The notes beneath the pieces are model-generated. The model ran no database searches. It was given only the letters and a program-made list of their open reading frames with translations, and was not told where the DNA came from. Positions 1 through 13,400 of a stretch of 64,000 nt of DNA are shown here, piece by piece. Source of the DNA: Salvelinus alpinus (lineage: Eukaryota > Chordata > Actinopteri > Salmoniformes > Salmonidae); contig NC_092094.1 in the NCBI RefSeq assembly GCF_045679555.1, forward strand, positions 37,855,430-37,919,429, given 5' to 3'. The position numbers and the translations under genes are program-made. Within the stretch, counting starts at the first letter, position 1. Each line of letters begins with the position of its first letter.

Positions 1-174
1 ACTCAATGAACACACGACTACAGTATGTGGTTTCCCTCAAAGCCATAAGGAAGGAAGATGATGACACTGTTCCAACCATAGAAATACAATCGTAATTATA
101 TAGTAATAGTATATTACAGTATAGTATAGTATAGTATATAAATAGTAATTATATAGTAAAGCCTTGCTTTTCCT

Positions 175-1130
175 GTGATTCTGACAGTACTGCAGGGCAG
201 GGCTTATTATCCAGGGCTCATTATCCACGAGGAGGCCTACAAAGACCACATTCACAACTACAAGAACTCACTTCCCACAACCAAATCTGCTTATTTCTCC
301 AACATCATAAGGAATGAACAAGGAAACCCAGGAGTGCTCTTCTCAACCATCAATAAACTTCACCGCCCCTTGGACAACCCCTCTCTCACAATCACCACGA
401 CCTCTGTGACCGTTTTCTGGCATCCTTTCAAAACAAAGTGGAGGCTATCTACCAACAGCTGCAACAGTCTCACCCTTCAGTCGGGCTTCTGGGCTATGCA
501 TAGTACTGAAACTGCCTTGGTAAAGATAGTGAATTACCACCTCTGTGCTTCTGATGCTGGGAACATCTCCATCCGCATCCTCCTGGACCTGTCTGAAGCA
601 TTTGACACTGTCTGTCATCAGATTTTAACTGACCGCATGGAGAGGCTTCTTGGAGTTTCTGGAACAACTCTTGCCTGGTCCCAATCTTATCTATCTGATA
701 GACAACAGTTTTTCTTCCTTGGCAACTACAGGTCTGCCCCAGCCCCTGTATCACAAGGTATCCCACAAGTCTCAGTGTTAGGTCCATTACTGTTTAGTAT
801 TTACATGCTACCTCTTGGTCAGATCCTTCGTCAATTTGGACTCAGATTTCACTGTCATGCAAATCACACACACATCTACATCCACACAAAACCCAACTCC
901 ACTTTGTCACCCCCCTCTGTTGTTGACTGTCTCCGTGAAGTGAAAAGTTGGATGAGCAATACCTTTTTCAAACTAAACGACAAAACAGAGATCATGCTCA
1001 TGGGCCCCAACTCCCTCATTAACAAACTGGGTCGACCGCTGCACCATCCACCCCAACTCCACAGTCAGGAACCTTGGTGTTACATTTGACCCAACTCTGT
1101 CATTTGAACCCCACATCCAGAGGTAATATG
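175..1130 (+). pseudogene. Non-LTR retrotransposon (L2/CR1-like) reverse transcriptase fragment
   Basis: An open frame of 304 codons (175-1089) carries the reverse-transcriptase core of a fish LINE. Visible parts are motif A (LLDLSEAFDTV), which keeps its aspartate, then the SQGIPQVSVLGPLLF block before the palm. The catalytic YADD-type box reads CHANHT, so both catalytic aspartates are gone. After about 1025 the frame shifts, and the sequence then continues the family's NLGVTFDPTLSFEPHI stretch up to about 1130, where a Tc1-type element is inserted. The endonuclease domain and 3' tail are missing. This is a dead fragment. The exact clade (L2, Maui or CR1-like) is inferred from general resemblance only. 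Confidence 0.8.
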
Positions 1131-1132
1131 TA

Positions 1133-1598
1133 CAGTACCAGTCAAAAGTTTGGACACACCTACTTATCTAAGGGTTTTTCTTAATTTTTTACTATTTTCT
1201 ACATTGTAGAATAATAGTGAAGACATCAAAACTATGAAATAGCATATATGGAATCATGTAGTAACCAAAAAAAGTGTTGAACAAATCAAAATATGTGTTA
1301 GATTTTAGATTCTTCACCTGTTAATTGAAATGCATTCCAGGTGACTACCACATGAAGCTGGTTGAGAGAATGCCAAGAGCGTGCAAAGCTGTCATCAAGG
1401 CAAAGGGTGGCTACTTTGAAGAATCTCAAATATAAAATATTTTTTGATTTGTTTAACACTTTTTTGGTTACTACATGATTACAAATGTGTTATTTCATAG
1501 TTTTGATGTCTTCACTATTATTCAACAATGTAGAAAATAGTAAAAATTAAGAAAAACCCTTGAATGAGTAGGTGTGTCCAAACTTTTGACTGGTACTG
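1133..1598. mobile_element. Non-autonomous Tc1-like element (466 bp)
   Basis: Inverted ends CAGTACCAGTCAAAAGTTTGG and complement, flanked by TA on both sides (1131-1132 and 1599-1600), as expected for Tc1/mariner insertion. It contains only the outer parts of the larger element at 40890-42811, including the same 'ttgagagaatgccaagag' stretch from the transposase end, so it is an internal-deletion derivative. It sits in the LINE fragment. Confidence 0.9.
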
Positions 1599-1600
1599 TA

Positions 1601-1790
1601 TGTTTTCCATGTCCTTGTTCAGCCACGACTCTGAGGAACAAAGGATATTACAGTTCTTCCCGTTGATAGGATAGATCGAATGGAGCTCGTCAAGTTTATT
1701 CTCCAGTGATTGCATGTTCACCAAAAGAGCGGAGGTTAGAGGCGGTTTATCCACTCACCGAAGTAGTCTCGTCAGGTATCCCGCACGCTG
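1601..1790 (-). pseudogene. LINE endonuclease-domain fragment
   Basis: On the minus strand this reads PLTSALLVNMQSLENKLDEL and, further on, NILCSSESWLNKDM. This resembles the start of the apurinic endonuclease domain of fish non-LTR retrotransposons (NxQSLxNKxDEL ... CxTETWL). It lies in the opposite orientation to the RT fragment at 175-1130, so the two are either separate insertions or an inverted remnant. There is no complete domain. Confidence 0.6.
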
Positions 1791-1799
1791 GCCTCTATA

Positions 1800-3463
1800 A
1801 CGGCGCCTCTTCCTTCTTTGAGTGTCAGGGATTTGGGCCTGGTCCGGGATGAGCTGTACTGAATAAAGTAGGTCATAAAATTATTATCTGAACCATTAAA
1901 CACCACTGACTGATTGCATCCCTTTCATTTCCATGGATTTTCCATGGAGTGCTCAATAAAACAATGGGAATCATACATATTTTAGCCCTGAAGATTTTAC
2001 CTGTCATTGTATAAAGATAACCCAAAACAATATTTTTTTTTTAACAGATTAGATAAGGAATCTTAAAACGTGACACCTTTGTTTCCACACCAATGAAGAT
2101 GCAGTGTTTAGAAGGATTGCATTTTTTGTTATCGTTTTGTTTGTGTATTCATTTGCTCCCCTGGAGGGCTCGTGGCTGGTGCCGTATGTAAGGTGTGCCA
2201 GAGGCCCCTGTTCACAGACAGTGCCTCGCTGAAATGTGCTCATTAAAAATGCATCCGTGAGAAATCGATAGACCTTTCGGCTCAAGGCTGACGGACTAAT
2301 CTTTGCCCATTAATTATTTAAAAAGGCGTGACTGGGAGTTGTCAGGCGTGCCGAGCACTTTACAGATGAGGCGCTGAGTGTCCAGGGCAGCGGCCTTGTA
2401 GTGACCCTATCCCCTATCCCCTCTAGTAGGCTTAGAGACCATGCAGCTTTAATGAGCCCTGGGCCCTCCATCCCTCCTATTCCAAAATAAGCCCCAAGGA
2501 GCTCTTAGTCATAGCCACGCTCCTAGCACTGTCACCCTACACAAATACATGCACTTTTGAACGCACGCGCACACACACACACACACAGGGTATAAATCCC
2601 AAGACGGGTGCTACTGCTCTGCTCCTTGTCATAAGTACTTCTCTTTAGGAACTAAGGTGGAACTTACTTGGAGAACGTATGATTTTTCTCTGGGCTCCCA
2701 GTCCCTCCCTCCCCCTCGCTGCCTCCCTCGTTCCCTCGCTCCCTCTCACTTTACCCCTATCTACTCAACCTCCCTGCAGACTAGTGGTGTCAGGCTGGGA
2801 GAGGTGTTGCATACGCTGCAACCTCTGTTCTTAATTAGTGTGATTGTTAACCTTCTACACAAACACATCTCACACTGCCTGGCTAGGAGACGTTAATAGA
2901 CAGAATGTCTGCAGTGAAAAGTGAAAGTGTGTGGCGTCAGTGGTGTCAGAAGAGGAAACGTGATGACTGGTTTAACTGAAATAACGTGGGCCAACCGGTT
3001 TGTGTCTGCTGCTGTATTCATTTAATACATTTTTTTAAAGTCTGAAATAAAAGAGCAAACTGTGGAGGTGAAATATTGAAGCATTTCATAAAGTCCTTTA
3101 GCCAGTGGAACATGCACTGTATGATTTGTCAAAGATCCTGGTCTAGCTGTTTTCATGAGGGAACTGTCCAGGTGTGGCCTATAGATATGTATGTATGGCA
3201 TGTTCCCCCTATGCCCAGTTGAAGTGTGAGGTCCATAAAGAGCATATAGCATGCAGCTCTCCCCTCACCACCACCCAACACCAGCCCAGAGTAACAGATG
3301 AATAGGGAGCAGTTATAATATTCTTTCCATGAAAAGTGAGTGATTTTATGGGTCTTGGTGTTTCTGATTGATGGAGTCAGAACCAACCACAGCGCAGTGT
3401 GAGCCCAGGGACTCTCTGTCTTTCCCTCTCTTCTGCTCTCTCTCTCTCTCTCTCTTCCTCTCA

Positions 3464-3529
<66 letters not shown>

Positions 3530-4372
3530 TTGGTTTCTTTAGGTCTCTCTACCGCTCTCTCTTTATCTCTTCTGGTCTCTCTCTTTTTTAGTCTGTCTTT
3601 TCTTTCTTTCTATATCTCCTTTGTGGTGTTTCTCTCACTCGCTGTTCAGGTCTCTCACTCTTGGTCTCTCTCTCACATTTCTCTCTCGTGCGCGGGTGAA
3701 TAAACCATTGAAAACAGACGGTGCCAGCAGAACGGGGCCAGTTTAAACTTGGACGCTGGTGGAGGACAGTAGTATTATCTGAGTGGGGCGGTGAGCCCAG
3801 CTCCACTGGAGCCCCCCCAGTAGAGCTTAAGTACAGACTCTGAGTGTCACTACAGGCTAATGGGAACCAGCTGTGTGGGAGGTTCATTTTAGAGGTAGCT
3901 AGCAGGGCCTGGGGAGGAGCCGCTAACCCTGTCCCAGCCAGGGGCTCCCAGTAGCCGACTGTTTCGTACCAGAACCCTGGTCAGTCCAGTGGATCATCCA
4001 CACTGCCCTAATGGTCATGGATCCTAACTCCCTAGTCCAATATTAAGTTGATTAGATTGGAGTGCCAAAGGATAGCTAACAGTGCCTTCAGAAAATCATC
4101 AGAGACAGAAATGAATACACAGCAGCATACTGTTCAAAATTCACAGAGCAGAACAGGAAGTTGTATAACTGCCACAGAAGCATCGAGTATAGAGTCCTTA
4201 ACGCAGGTCCTCATACTGTGACAGGCAGCAGAAGTGCAGGGTGTTTGAATTTCTACAGTAGCAGACAGGAGGAGGGGGATGATTCAATGTGTCGTAGTCA
4301 ATTATTAATCTGTTCCAAGTGAAGTTAGCTTACCTCAGACATGAGTTCATCCTCCATTGATGAGGATCCTCC
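1800..4372. other. Non-coding, probably cbfb intronic or upstream DNA
   Basis: No supported gene. It contains a short (AC)n run near 2570-2587 and a pyrimidine-rich CT microsatellite described separately. Open frames here are short and without recognisable domains. Confidence 0.5.
3437..3530. repeat. (CT)n microsatellite, interrupted
   Basis: Runs of CTCTCT with small interruptions. The wider 3420-3690 region stays pyrimidine-rich. Leu/Ser-rich open frames across it are an artefact of the repeat. Confidence 0.9.
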
Positions 4373-4380
4373 ATTGATGC

Positions 4381-4922
4381 CAGTGGTGGGAAAAGTACAC
4401 AATTGTCATACTTGAGTAAAAGTAAAGATACCTTAACAGAAAATGACTCAACTAAAAGTGAAAGTCACCCAGTAAAATACTACTTGAATAAAAGTCTAAA
4501 AGTATTTGATTTTAAATATACTTAAGTATGAAAAGTAAAAGTATAAATCATCTCAAATTCCTTATATTAGGCAAACCAGACGGCACCATTTTCTTGTTTT
4601 TTTTAATTTACGGATAGTCAGGAGCACAATCCAACACTGACATAATTTACAAATGAAGCATTTGTGTTTAGTGAGTCTGCCAAATCAGAAGCATTAGGGA
4701 TGACCAGGGATGTTCTCTTGATAAGTGTGTGAATTGGACAATTTTCCTGTTCTGCTAAGCATTCAAAATGTAAGGAGTAAAAAGTACATTATTTTCTTTA
4801 AGAATGTAGTAAGTAAAAATAAAAGTAATCAAAATATATATAGTAAAGTAAAGTACAGATACCCCAAAAAACGACTTAAGTAGTACTTTAAATTATTTTT
4901 ACTTAAGTGCTTTACACCACTG
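4381..4922. mobile_element. hAT-type non-autonomous transposon (542 bp)
   Basis: Terminal inverted repeats CAGTGGTG... and ...CACCACTG, with inner inverted stretches rich in ACTTAAGTA. The element is flanked by a perfect 8-bp target duplication ATTGATGC at 4373-4380 and 4923-4930. An 8-bp duplication is the hAT hallmark. No transposase frame is present. Confidence 0.9.
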
Positions 4923-4930
4923 ATTGATGC

Positions 4931-5718
4931 TTTGTTGTTATGGAACTGCATTGATACTGATGACCCACCATGGGATTGTAGGGTATCTCTTTAGGCTAGG
5001 TCAAGAACCTCTACACAGACTACCTGGATTGAAGTTTGATAAAATAGGATTTTTACTGTAACAAGAGAAGGGGAGATAGACTCTTAAATATGAACTCTGT
5101 CTCCTCAACTCAATCTTGTTGAAATGTGAGACTTTTAGGGTTTTGGAGCGTGGTTCAGCTTTAAGGGTTTAAGAGATATTATGTTTGGCATCTTGTCCAA
5201 ATCTCCCTCTCTACTCTGTTCATCAGTAGCACTTGTGTGTGGTTTCCCTTTATACAAAGCACAAATTGGGTTCCGTCTGCATGGCCATGCCACAAGGTTG
5301 GGTTTGGAGGCTTGTTAACTGATTGGCCTCTTGCTACTGGTGTAGACCATCCACAGTGTGCTTCCACTCTGTGTTAAGAGCTAAGAGCACAAATACATGA
5401 AGAAAGTGGCAGAATGACTCCTAAACTTTTGAGCTACAGTCTCGGTATTACAACAGTAAGCCATAGTGAGACTGTGTAGGTGTGTTGGTGTCTGTCATAG
5501 GGCTAGAACAGAGAGAGACAGAGAGCGGGCCTCAGAGGCAGCAGACTCTATAAATCTTTGGCCTGTCTCTGGATGTAAGAATGTTCGCTCGGGGGCAGAT
5601 AGCACAGGGAAGATTCACAGTAAATGACTCCATTATGAAAGGGACTGCAGTCTGAGGCGTCACCACAGGAATTGGAGTTTTAATAGTTAGCTTCTTCGCT
5701 TGTTCCCAAGACCAGCCA
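4931..5718. other. Non-coding sequence without recognised features
   Basis: No gene, RNA or element was recognised. The short open frames have no family resemblance. Confidence 0.4.
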
Positions 5719-5790
5719 GTGTGTGTGTGTGTGCGTGTGTGTGTGTGAGTGGGTGTGTGTGTGCGCGGGATTGTGTGTGTGTTTGTGACT
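5719..5790. repeat. Imperfect (GT)n microsatellite
   Basis: GTGTGT with GC and GA interruptions, about 70 bp. Confidence 0.9.
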
Positions 5791-5897
5791 GTGTTTTTAT
5801 GTATGTGTTTGTCTGCCTAGCATTGCACTTACGGAGCCAATCTCCATATTCATGATGGGTCATGTGCCACAAAACATGTTTTTGAGCTGCCTGGCGC

Positions 5898-7288
5898 CAG
5901 CTTGACAATTAACCTTGTTACAGAGCCAGAGAGGGCGAACAGCTTGACAGTTAACCCTGTTACAGAGCCAGAGAGGGGGAACAGCTTGACAGTTAACCCT
6001 GTTACAGAGCCAGAGAGGGCGAACAGCTTGACAGTTAACCCTGTTACAGAGCCAGAGAGGGCGAACAGCTTGACAGTTAACCCTGTTACAGAGCCAGAGA
6101 GGGCGAACAGCTTGACAGTTAACCCTGTTACAGAGCCAGAGAGGGCGAACAGCTTGACAGTTAACCCTGTTACAGAGCCAGAGAGGGCGAATAGCTTGAC
6201 AGTTAACCCTGTTACAGAGCCAGAGAGGGCGAACAGCTTGACAGTTAACCCTGTTACAGAGCCAGAGAGGGCGAACAGCTTGACAGTTAACCCTGTTACA
6301 GAGCCAGAGAGGGCGAACAGCTTGACAGTTAACCCTGTTACAGAGCCAGAGAGGGCGAACAGCTTGACAGTTAACCCTGTTACAGAGCCAGAGAGGGCGA
6401 ACAGCTTGACAGTTAACCCTGTTACAGAGCCAGAGAGGGCGAACAGCTTGACAGTTAACCCTGTTACAGAGCCAGAGAGGGCGAACAGCTTGACAGTTAA
6501 CCCTGTTACAGAGCCAGAGAGGGCGAACAGCTTGACAGTTAACCCTGTTACAGAGCCAGAGAGGGCGAACAGCTTGACAGTTAACCCTGTTACAGAGCCA
6601 GAGAGGGCGAACAGCTTGACAGTTAACCCTGTTACAGAGCCAGAGAGGGCGAACAGCTTGACAGTTAACCCTGTTACAGAGCCAGAGAGGGCGAACAGCT
6701 TGACAGTTAACCCTGTTACAGAGCCAGAGAGGGCGAACAGCTTGACAGTTAACCCTGTTACAGAGCCAGAGAGGGCGAACAGCTTGACAGTTAACCCTGT
6801 TACAGAGCCAGAGAGGGCGAACAGCTTGACAGTTAACCCTGTTACAGAGCCAGAGAGGGCGAACAGCTTGACAGTTAACCCTGTTACAGAGCCAGAGAGG
6901 GGGAACAGCTTGACAGTTAACCCTGTTACAGAGCCAGAGAGGGAACTGCTTGACAGTTAACCCTGTTACAGAGCCAGAGAGGGGGAACAGCTTGACAGTT
7001 AACCCTGTTACAGAGCCAGAGAGGGGGAACAGCTTGACAGTTAACCCTGTTACAGAGTCAGAGAGGGGGAACAGCGTGACAGTTAACCCTGTTACAGAGC
7101 CAGAGAGGGGGAACCGCGTGACAGTTAACCCTGTTACAGAGCCAGAGAGGGGGAACAGCTTGACAGTTAACCCTGTTACAGAGCCAGAGAGGGGGAACAG
7201 CTTGACAGTTAACCCTGTTACAGAGCCAGAGAGGGGGAACCGCGTGACAGTTAACCCTGTTACAGAGCCAGAGAGGGGGAACAGCTTG
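5898..7288. repeat. 42-bp minisatellite, about 33 units
   Basis: The unit is GAGCCAGAGAGGGCGAACAG followed by CTTGACAGTTAACCCTGTTACA. Units from about 6001 to 6890 are nearly identical and carry GGGCGAAC. The outer units, mainly on the right (6891-7288), carry GGGGGAAC and several private changes (CCGCGTGAC, GAGTCAGAG). One unit near 6943 has lost 2 bp, which breaks the long frame. Because 42 is a multiple of 3 and the unit has no stop in several frames, open frames of 350-500 codons appear on both strands. These are artefacts: both strands are open and there are no splice or codon signals. Confidence 0.97.
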
Positions 7289-10200
7289 CTGCTGCTTCTG
7301 CTGGCGGTGGTGGTTATTGAAGGAAACAAAATGTTGAGCAAATGAATCTCTCTCATCTTCAGCCCCAACATGAAGCAGGGTGTGGTGTTTGGGAAGGGCT
7401 ACGAAATTATCTCAGGAAGCCACACAAATACCAATTGGTCGGTTGCTAAGTTTAAAGTTTACGTCCTTAATGTCATAAAGCTACTATAGTTAGTCCATAC
7501 ATATTTAATGGAGTTTGTACTTAAGTCTGGCTGAAGTGGACCTGGTAGTAATGAGTGTATGATGGGGGAGGGAGTAGGGAGGCATCAGCCCTCACTCCTG
7601 ACACTGATGAGGAGAGGGGCGACTGGGCGAAGGCCAGAGCAGAGGGAGGATGATGGACTAGCGTCTCTGCGAGGAGCGCAGTGGGCCGGCTCGTTCTGTG
7701 GTGGGGGCTCTTGTTTCCGTCTCCCTCAAACAGAAGCTACTCCACTAGCAGATTACTTGTCAATGACATCATCAAAGGGAGCCCACTAATTGATTCCTGC
7801 TGCTCTGTCATGCCCATTGTGCACTGAGCCCTCCTCGTGTTCCTCTGATCTGATGTTAATTCTTTGATGTTTGTTAAAAAGAGGGGTTCTTTGTATTCTT
7901 GGCTATGCCATGTCCTTTTCTTGAATTAGGTTTTCACAAAAATGTTCCTGTTTTGACTGTCTGTTGGGACAGAACTGTCTGTGCTGGGGAAAGAGAAGCT
8001 TTGTTTTTTCCCAGCACAAGTCAATCATACTCCTTCCTCTAGTCTTCCCATAGGGTTCTCGTTATAGCTCCCCAGCTCAAATGTCCTCTTCCTCTATCCC
8101 AAGCCTCAGATCAATGACCACTCGCAGGCTTTATTGTGGGGTACAAAGAAATGGAAGGTTTCATGGCTTCCTGAATTAAAAATGTAATCTTACAGTCAAA
8201 TGAAACAGGTGAGCTCTGGTTGGCCATTATCATGGCTAGTTTCGAAGATGTACAAAAAACATAACATTTGGCTGTTATTACTGTTCCGCTACCTACAGGA
8301 GCATTGTTCATTTCATAATGAGACGTGAGAGCATGTTGACTCATAACTGGACATTAGCGTTAGCCACTTAGCCACCTAGCTAGATTACATTAGCCACAAC
8401 AAATTGGAATTCATAACATATCATATGAATTGTAATTTGTGATATATCATATGAAATGGATGATGGACATCCACAAGTTAATACATACCATACGAAACGT
8501 AACATATCAGACTAAATGGAGTGTCCCGTATTTACTTTTACTATGTTACGTCTACCCCTGAGTCCTGGTTGCAAACATCTATTGCTCAGTCTGAGGTTAA
8601 TGGCAAGAGTTACAAGAGTTTTTCATTTCTTTTGTTTTCTTTATATAGACATCACACTTTTCCACCAAAAGTGAGGTGTTTCAGTTGACCACTCTCACCC
8701 TCTCCTTCTCGCTCTCCTCCTGCCAATTTAAAGATTTTCTTTCCTTTGTTTTCCAATCGCCTTGCCCTCCAGAATAATGAACATTCCATGATACTGTGGA
8801 ATTCTTCAACTGATTCTGATTCCTTGGAGTTTGGAACATGGGGACCTAACTGGATGGTGATGTTGCAGGTCACTTAATCAACATTTCATGAATTAATTAA
8901 ATATTAATTACACTAAATTGTTCCTGCGTAAATGTCATAGATGGATAGCCCAGATGAGTAGGTGAAAGACTTCAGTGTCTGTACTGATGCAAGTCTGAAC
9001 CTCCCACCCTCCTTCCATCCCCCTGAGTGGGAGCAGTCAGACAGCGTTGTTGTCTGGGAGAGAGGAGAGGGAAGCATCCTGTTTGGGATTTGTTTCTCCA
9101 GAAGCCTCAGGACACAGGTGAGAAATACAGCGTGTATTTGCCGACAGCATTCCTGGTCACTATTCCAGGAACAATGTTCTCTTCTGGCCGCAGAGGGAGA
9201 CCTGTGTGGTCACTTGGCCTGTAGGGTCGTGTCTCGCCCCTCTGCTTCCAACCTGACACTGTAATGGGTGTGTCTTGGGAGGGGCCAAGCGGCACCCTAC
9301 AACCCAGTATTCCCTGTCCAGTTCCTATGTCTCCCTGATAGTATTGTACAGAGAGGGAAAATGGCAGACGTGAAGCTGGACTTGTGTCCAAGTATTTCTA
9401 GAGTGCCTGAGAAATCAAGTCCCCAAAGATGCTCTTGGAAAGCCTGCTGATTCTCTATTTTGACTGTCGTTACCTCTTTCCGTGAAAACTGAGCCCGCCA
9501 ACACGTTCTTTTGAAATGCTAATATTCTTCTATTGTATTTTCAACCATTATTTTGTTCATTTGTTCATTTATTGTTAAAAATTGAGTTAATTGACTACTT
9601 TTAGATAATAACAATTCCATATCTACGAGTGATGTTTATATTAGTGTCTGTGACTATCTGACTATTCTCAGAATCCTCCGGGGTTTTGTAGACTCAGCCA
9701 ATTCTCCTCTGTAGCCTGTCCCTGCAGTCTCTCTCCCATTCTCCTGTGGTTAGAAACTTTATCCAAATGCTGAATTTGCCTTTGCATGATATTTACTTAA
9801 GTTAAACAGCCATCTGTAAAAACTGAGAAATGGATATCATGTGTATGGTGTTCGTGCGAAAAATTATTTTACATAGTGTACTCTGTGTCCCCAACTACCC
9901 TATACCTGATTCCCAGTAAAAGTATAAATGGTAGAAAAAAGTGGAATCATAACCAAACTGACTCATAATCTGGTTGACAAAGTGACAAAGACTACGTTTT
10001 CCTTACCACCAAGATAATAAGTCTTCTATTAAATTGGATAGCTTTTTGGGTGTACATTATATTGTACATTATATTATAAATAATATAAAGGATAAAGTAA
10101 AGCTGTATCACCGGCTGGATTGGCAAGATAGAAACAATCCATTTTGATGACTTTTACAATTGAATTGGGAAATGACGTAGAGGAAGCCTCACTGAATTTG

Positions 10201-10411
10201 AGTCAGTGTTACTGCATTACAGAATCAGGCTTAGCAGGCGCAGTTATCCTCTGATTAGGAACATATATCCGAGGAATAGTCTGTCTGCCAGGCTGTCTTC
10301 CAAGCTGTCTGTCTACCAGGCTGTCTGCCAGACTGTCTGCCAGGCTGTCTGTGATTGTATATATGTATGTTTGTGAGTTCTGCCCTGGCATGGTGTCAGG
10401 TGAATGCAGGG
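7289..10411. other. Non-coding interval with a degenerate dispersed repeat
   Basis: No gene recognised. About 8391-8560 has CATATGA/TCATATG-rich sequence resembling a dispersed fish repeat (weak, from memory). The 10270-10350 stretch has short CTGTCTGCCAGG repeats. cbfb exons 1-3 were looked for by their conserved peptides and not seen. Confidence 0.4.
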
Positions 10412-13400
10412 CAGTTAGGGGGCTATAACTGGGTTTGGGCGGGAGGGGGTCAGTTAGGGGGCTATAACTGGGTTTGGGCGGGAGGGGGTCAGTTAGGGGG
10501 CTATAACTGGGTTTGGGCGGGAAGTGGTCAGTTAGGGGGCTATAACTGGGTTTGGGCGGGAGAGGGTCAGTTAGGGGGCTATAACTGGGTTTGGGCGGGA
10601 GGGGGTCAGTTAGGGGGCTATAACTGGGTTTGGGCGGGAGGGGGTCAGTTAGGGGGCTATAACTGGGTTTGGGCGGGAGGGGTCAGTTAGGGGGCTATAA
10701 CTGGGTTTGGGCGGGAGGAGGTCAGTTAGGGGGCTATAACTGGGTTTGGGCGGGAGGGGGTCAGTTAGGGGGCTATAACTGGGTTTGGGCGGGAGGGGGT
10801 CAGTTAGGGGGCTATAACTGGGTTTGGGCGGGAGGGGGTCAGTTAGGGGGCTATAACTGGGTTTGGGCGGGAGGGGGTCAGTTAGGGGGCTATAACTGGG
10901 TTTGGGCGGGAGAGGGTCAGTTAGGGGGCTATAACTGGGTTTGGGCGGGAGGGGGTCAGTTAGGGGGCTATAACTGGGTTTGGGCGGGAAGTGGTCAGTT
11001 AGGGGGCTATAACTGGGTTTGGGCGGGAGAGGGTCAGTTAGGGGGCTATAACTGGGTTTGGGCGGGAGAGGGTCAGTTAGGGGGCTATAACTGGGTTTGG
11101 GCAGGAGGGGGTCAGTTAAGGGGCTATAACTGGGTTTGGGCGGGAGGGGTCAGTTAGGGGGCTATAACTGGGTTTGGGCGGGAGGGGGTCAGTTAGGGGG
11201 CTATAACTGGGTTTGGGCGGGAGGGGTCAGTTAGGGGGCTATAACTGGGTTTGGGCGGGAGAGGGTCAGTTAGGGGGCTATAACTGGGTTTGGGCGGGAG
11301 GGGGTCAGTTAGGGGGCTATAACTGGGTTTGGCGGGAGGGGGTCAGTTAGGGGGCTATAACTGGGTTTGGGCGGGAGGGGGTCAGTTAGGGGGCTATAAC
11401 TGGGTTTGGGCGGGAGGGGGTCAGTTAGGGGGCTATAACTGGGTTTGGGCGGGAGGTGGTCAGTTAGGGGGCTATAACTGGGTTTGGGCGGGAGGGGGTC
11501 AGTTAGGGGGCTATAACTGGGTTTGGGCGGGAGGTGGTCAGTTAGGGGGCTATAACTGGGTTTGGGCGGGAGAGGGTCAGTTAGGGGGCTATAACTGGGT
11601 TTGGGCGGGAGGGGGTCAGTTAGGGGGCTATAACTGGGTTTGGGCGGGAGAGGGTCAGTTAGGGGGCTATAACTGGGTTTGGGCGGGAGGGGATCAGTTA
11701 GGGGGCTATAACTGGGTTTGGGCGGGAGGGGGTCAGTTAGGGGGCTATAACTGGGTTTGGGCAGGAGGGAGTCAGTTAGGGGGCTATAACTGGGTTTGGG
11801 CGGGAGGGGGTCAGTTAGGGGGCTATAACTGGGTTTGGGCAGGAGGGGGTCAGTTAGGGGGCTATAACTGGGTTTGGGCGGGAGGAGGTCAGTTAGGGGG
11901 CTATAACTGGGTTTGGGCGGGAGGGGGTCAGTTAGGGGGCTATAACTGGGTTTGGGCGGGAGGGGGTCAGTTAGGGGGCTATAACTGGGTTTGGGCGGGA
12001 GGAGGTCAGTTAGGGGGCTATAACTGGGTTTGGGCGGGGGGGGGTCAGTTAGGGGGCTATAACTGGGTTTGGGCGGGTGGGGGTCAGTTAGGGGGCTATA
12101 ACTGGGTTTGGGCGGGAGGGGGTCAGTTAGGGGGCTATAACTGGGTTTGGGCGGGAGGGGGTCAGTTAGGGGGCTATAACTGGGTTTGGGCGGGAGAGGG
12201 TCAGTTAGGGGGCTATAACTGGGTTTGGGCGGGAGAGGGTCAGTTAGGGGGCTATAACTGGGTTTGGGCGGGAGGGGGTCAGTTAGGGGGCTATAACTGG
12301 GTTTGGGCGGGAGAGGGTCAGTTAGGGGGCTATAACTGGGTTTGGGCGGGAGAGGGTCAGTTAGGGGGCTATACCTCGTTTTGGGCGGGAAGTGGTCAGT
12401 TAGGGGGCTATAACTGGGTTTGGGCGGGAGAGGGTCAGTTAGGGGGCTATAACTGGGTTTGGGCGGGAGGGGGTCAGTTAGGGGGCTATAACTGGGTTTG
12501 GGCGGGAAGTGGTCAGTTAGGGGGCTATAACTGGGTTTGGGCGGGAGAGGGTCAGTTAGGGGGCTATAACTGGGTTTGGGCGGGAGGGGGTCAGTTAGGG
12601 GGCTATAACTGGGTTTGGGCGGGAGGGGTCAGTTAGGGGGCTATAACTGGGTTTGGGCGGGAGGGGGTCAGTTAGGGGGCTATAACTGGGTTTGGGCGGG
12701 AGGGGGTCAGTTAGGGGGCTATAACTGGGTTTGGGCGGGAGGGGGTCAGTTAGGGGGCTATAACTGGGTTTGGGCGGGAGGGGGTCAGTTAGGGGGCTAT
12801 AACTGGGTTTGGGCGGGAGGGGGTCAGTTAGGGGGCTATAACTGGGTTTGGGCGGGAGAGGGTCAGTTAGGGGGCTATAACTGGGTTTGGGCGGGAGGGG
12901 GTCAGTTAGGGGGCTATAACTGGGTTTGGGCGGGAAGTGGTCAGTTAGGGGGCTATAACTGGGTTTGGGCGGGAGAGGGTCAGTTAGGGGGCTATAACTG
13001 GGTTTGGGCGGGAGAGGGTCAGTTAGGGGGCTATAACTGGGTTTGGGCAGGAGGGGGTCAGTTAAGGGGCTATAACTGGGTTTGGGCGGGAGGGGTCAGT
13101 TAGGGGGCTATAACTGGGTTTGGGCAGGAGGGGGTCAGTTAAGGGGCTATAACTGGGTTTGGGCGGGAGGTGTCAGTTAGGGGGCTATAACTGGGTTTGG
13201 GCGGGAGGGGGTCAGTTAGGGGGCTATAACTGGGTTTGGGCGGGAGGGGTCAGTTAGGGGGCTATAACTGGGTTTGGGCGGGAGAGGGTCAGTTAGGGGG
13301 CTATAACTGGGTTTGGGCGGGAGGGGGTCAGTTAGGGGGCTATAACTGGGTTTGGCGGGAGGGGGTCAGTTAGGGGGCTATAACTGGGTTTGGGCGGGAG

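Noticed and set aside
5860-7371. Long open frames on both strands (503 and 352 codons) over the 42-bp repeat
   Set aside because: The period is a multiple of 3 and the unit has no stop in these frames. Both strands are open, there is no recognisable domain or splice signal, and the frame breaks where one unit loses 2 bp.
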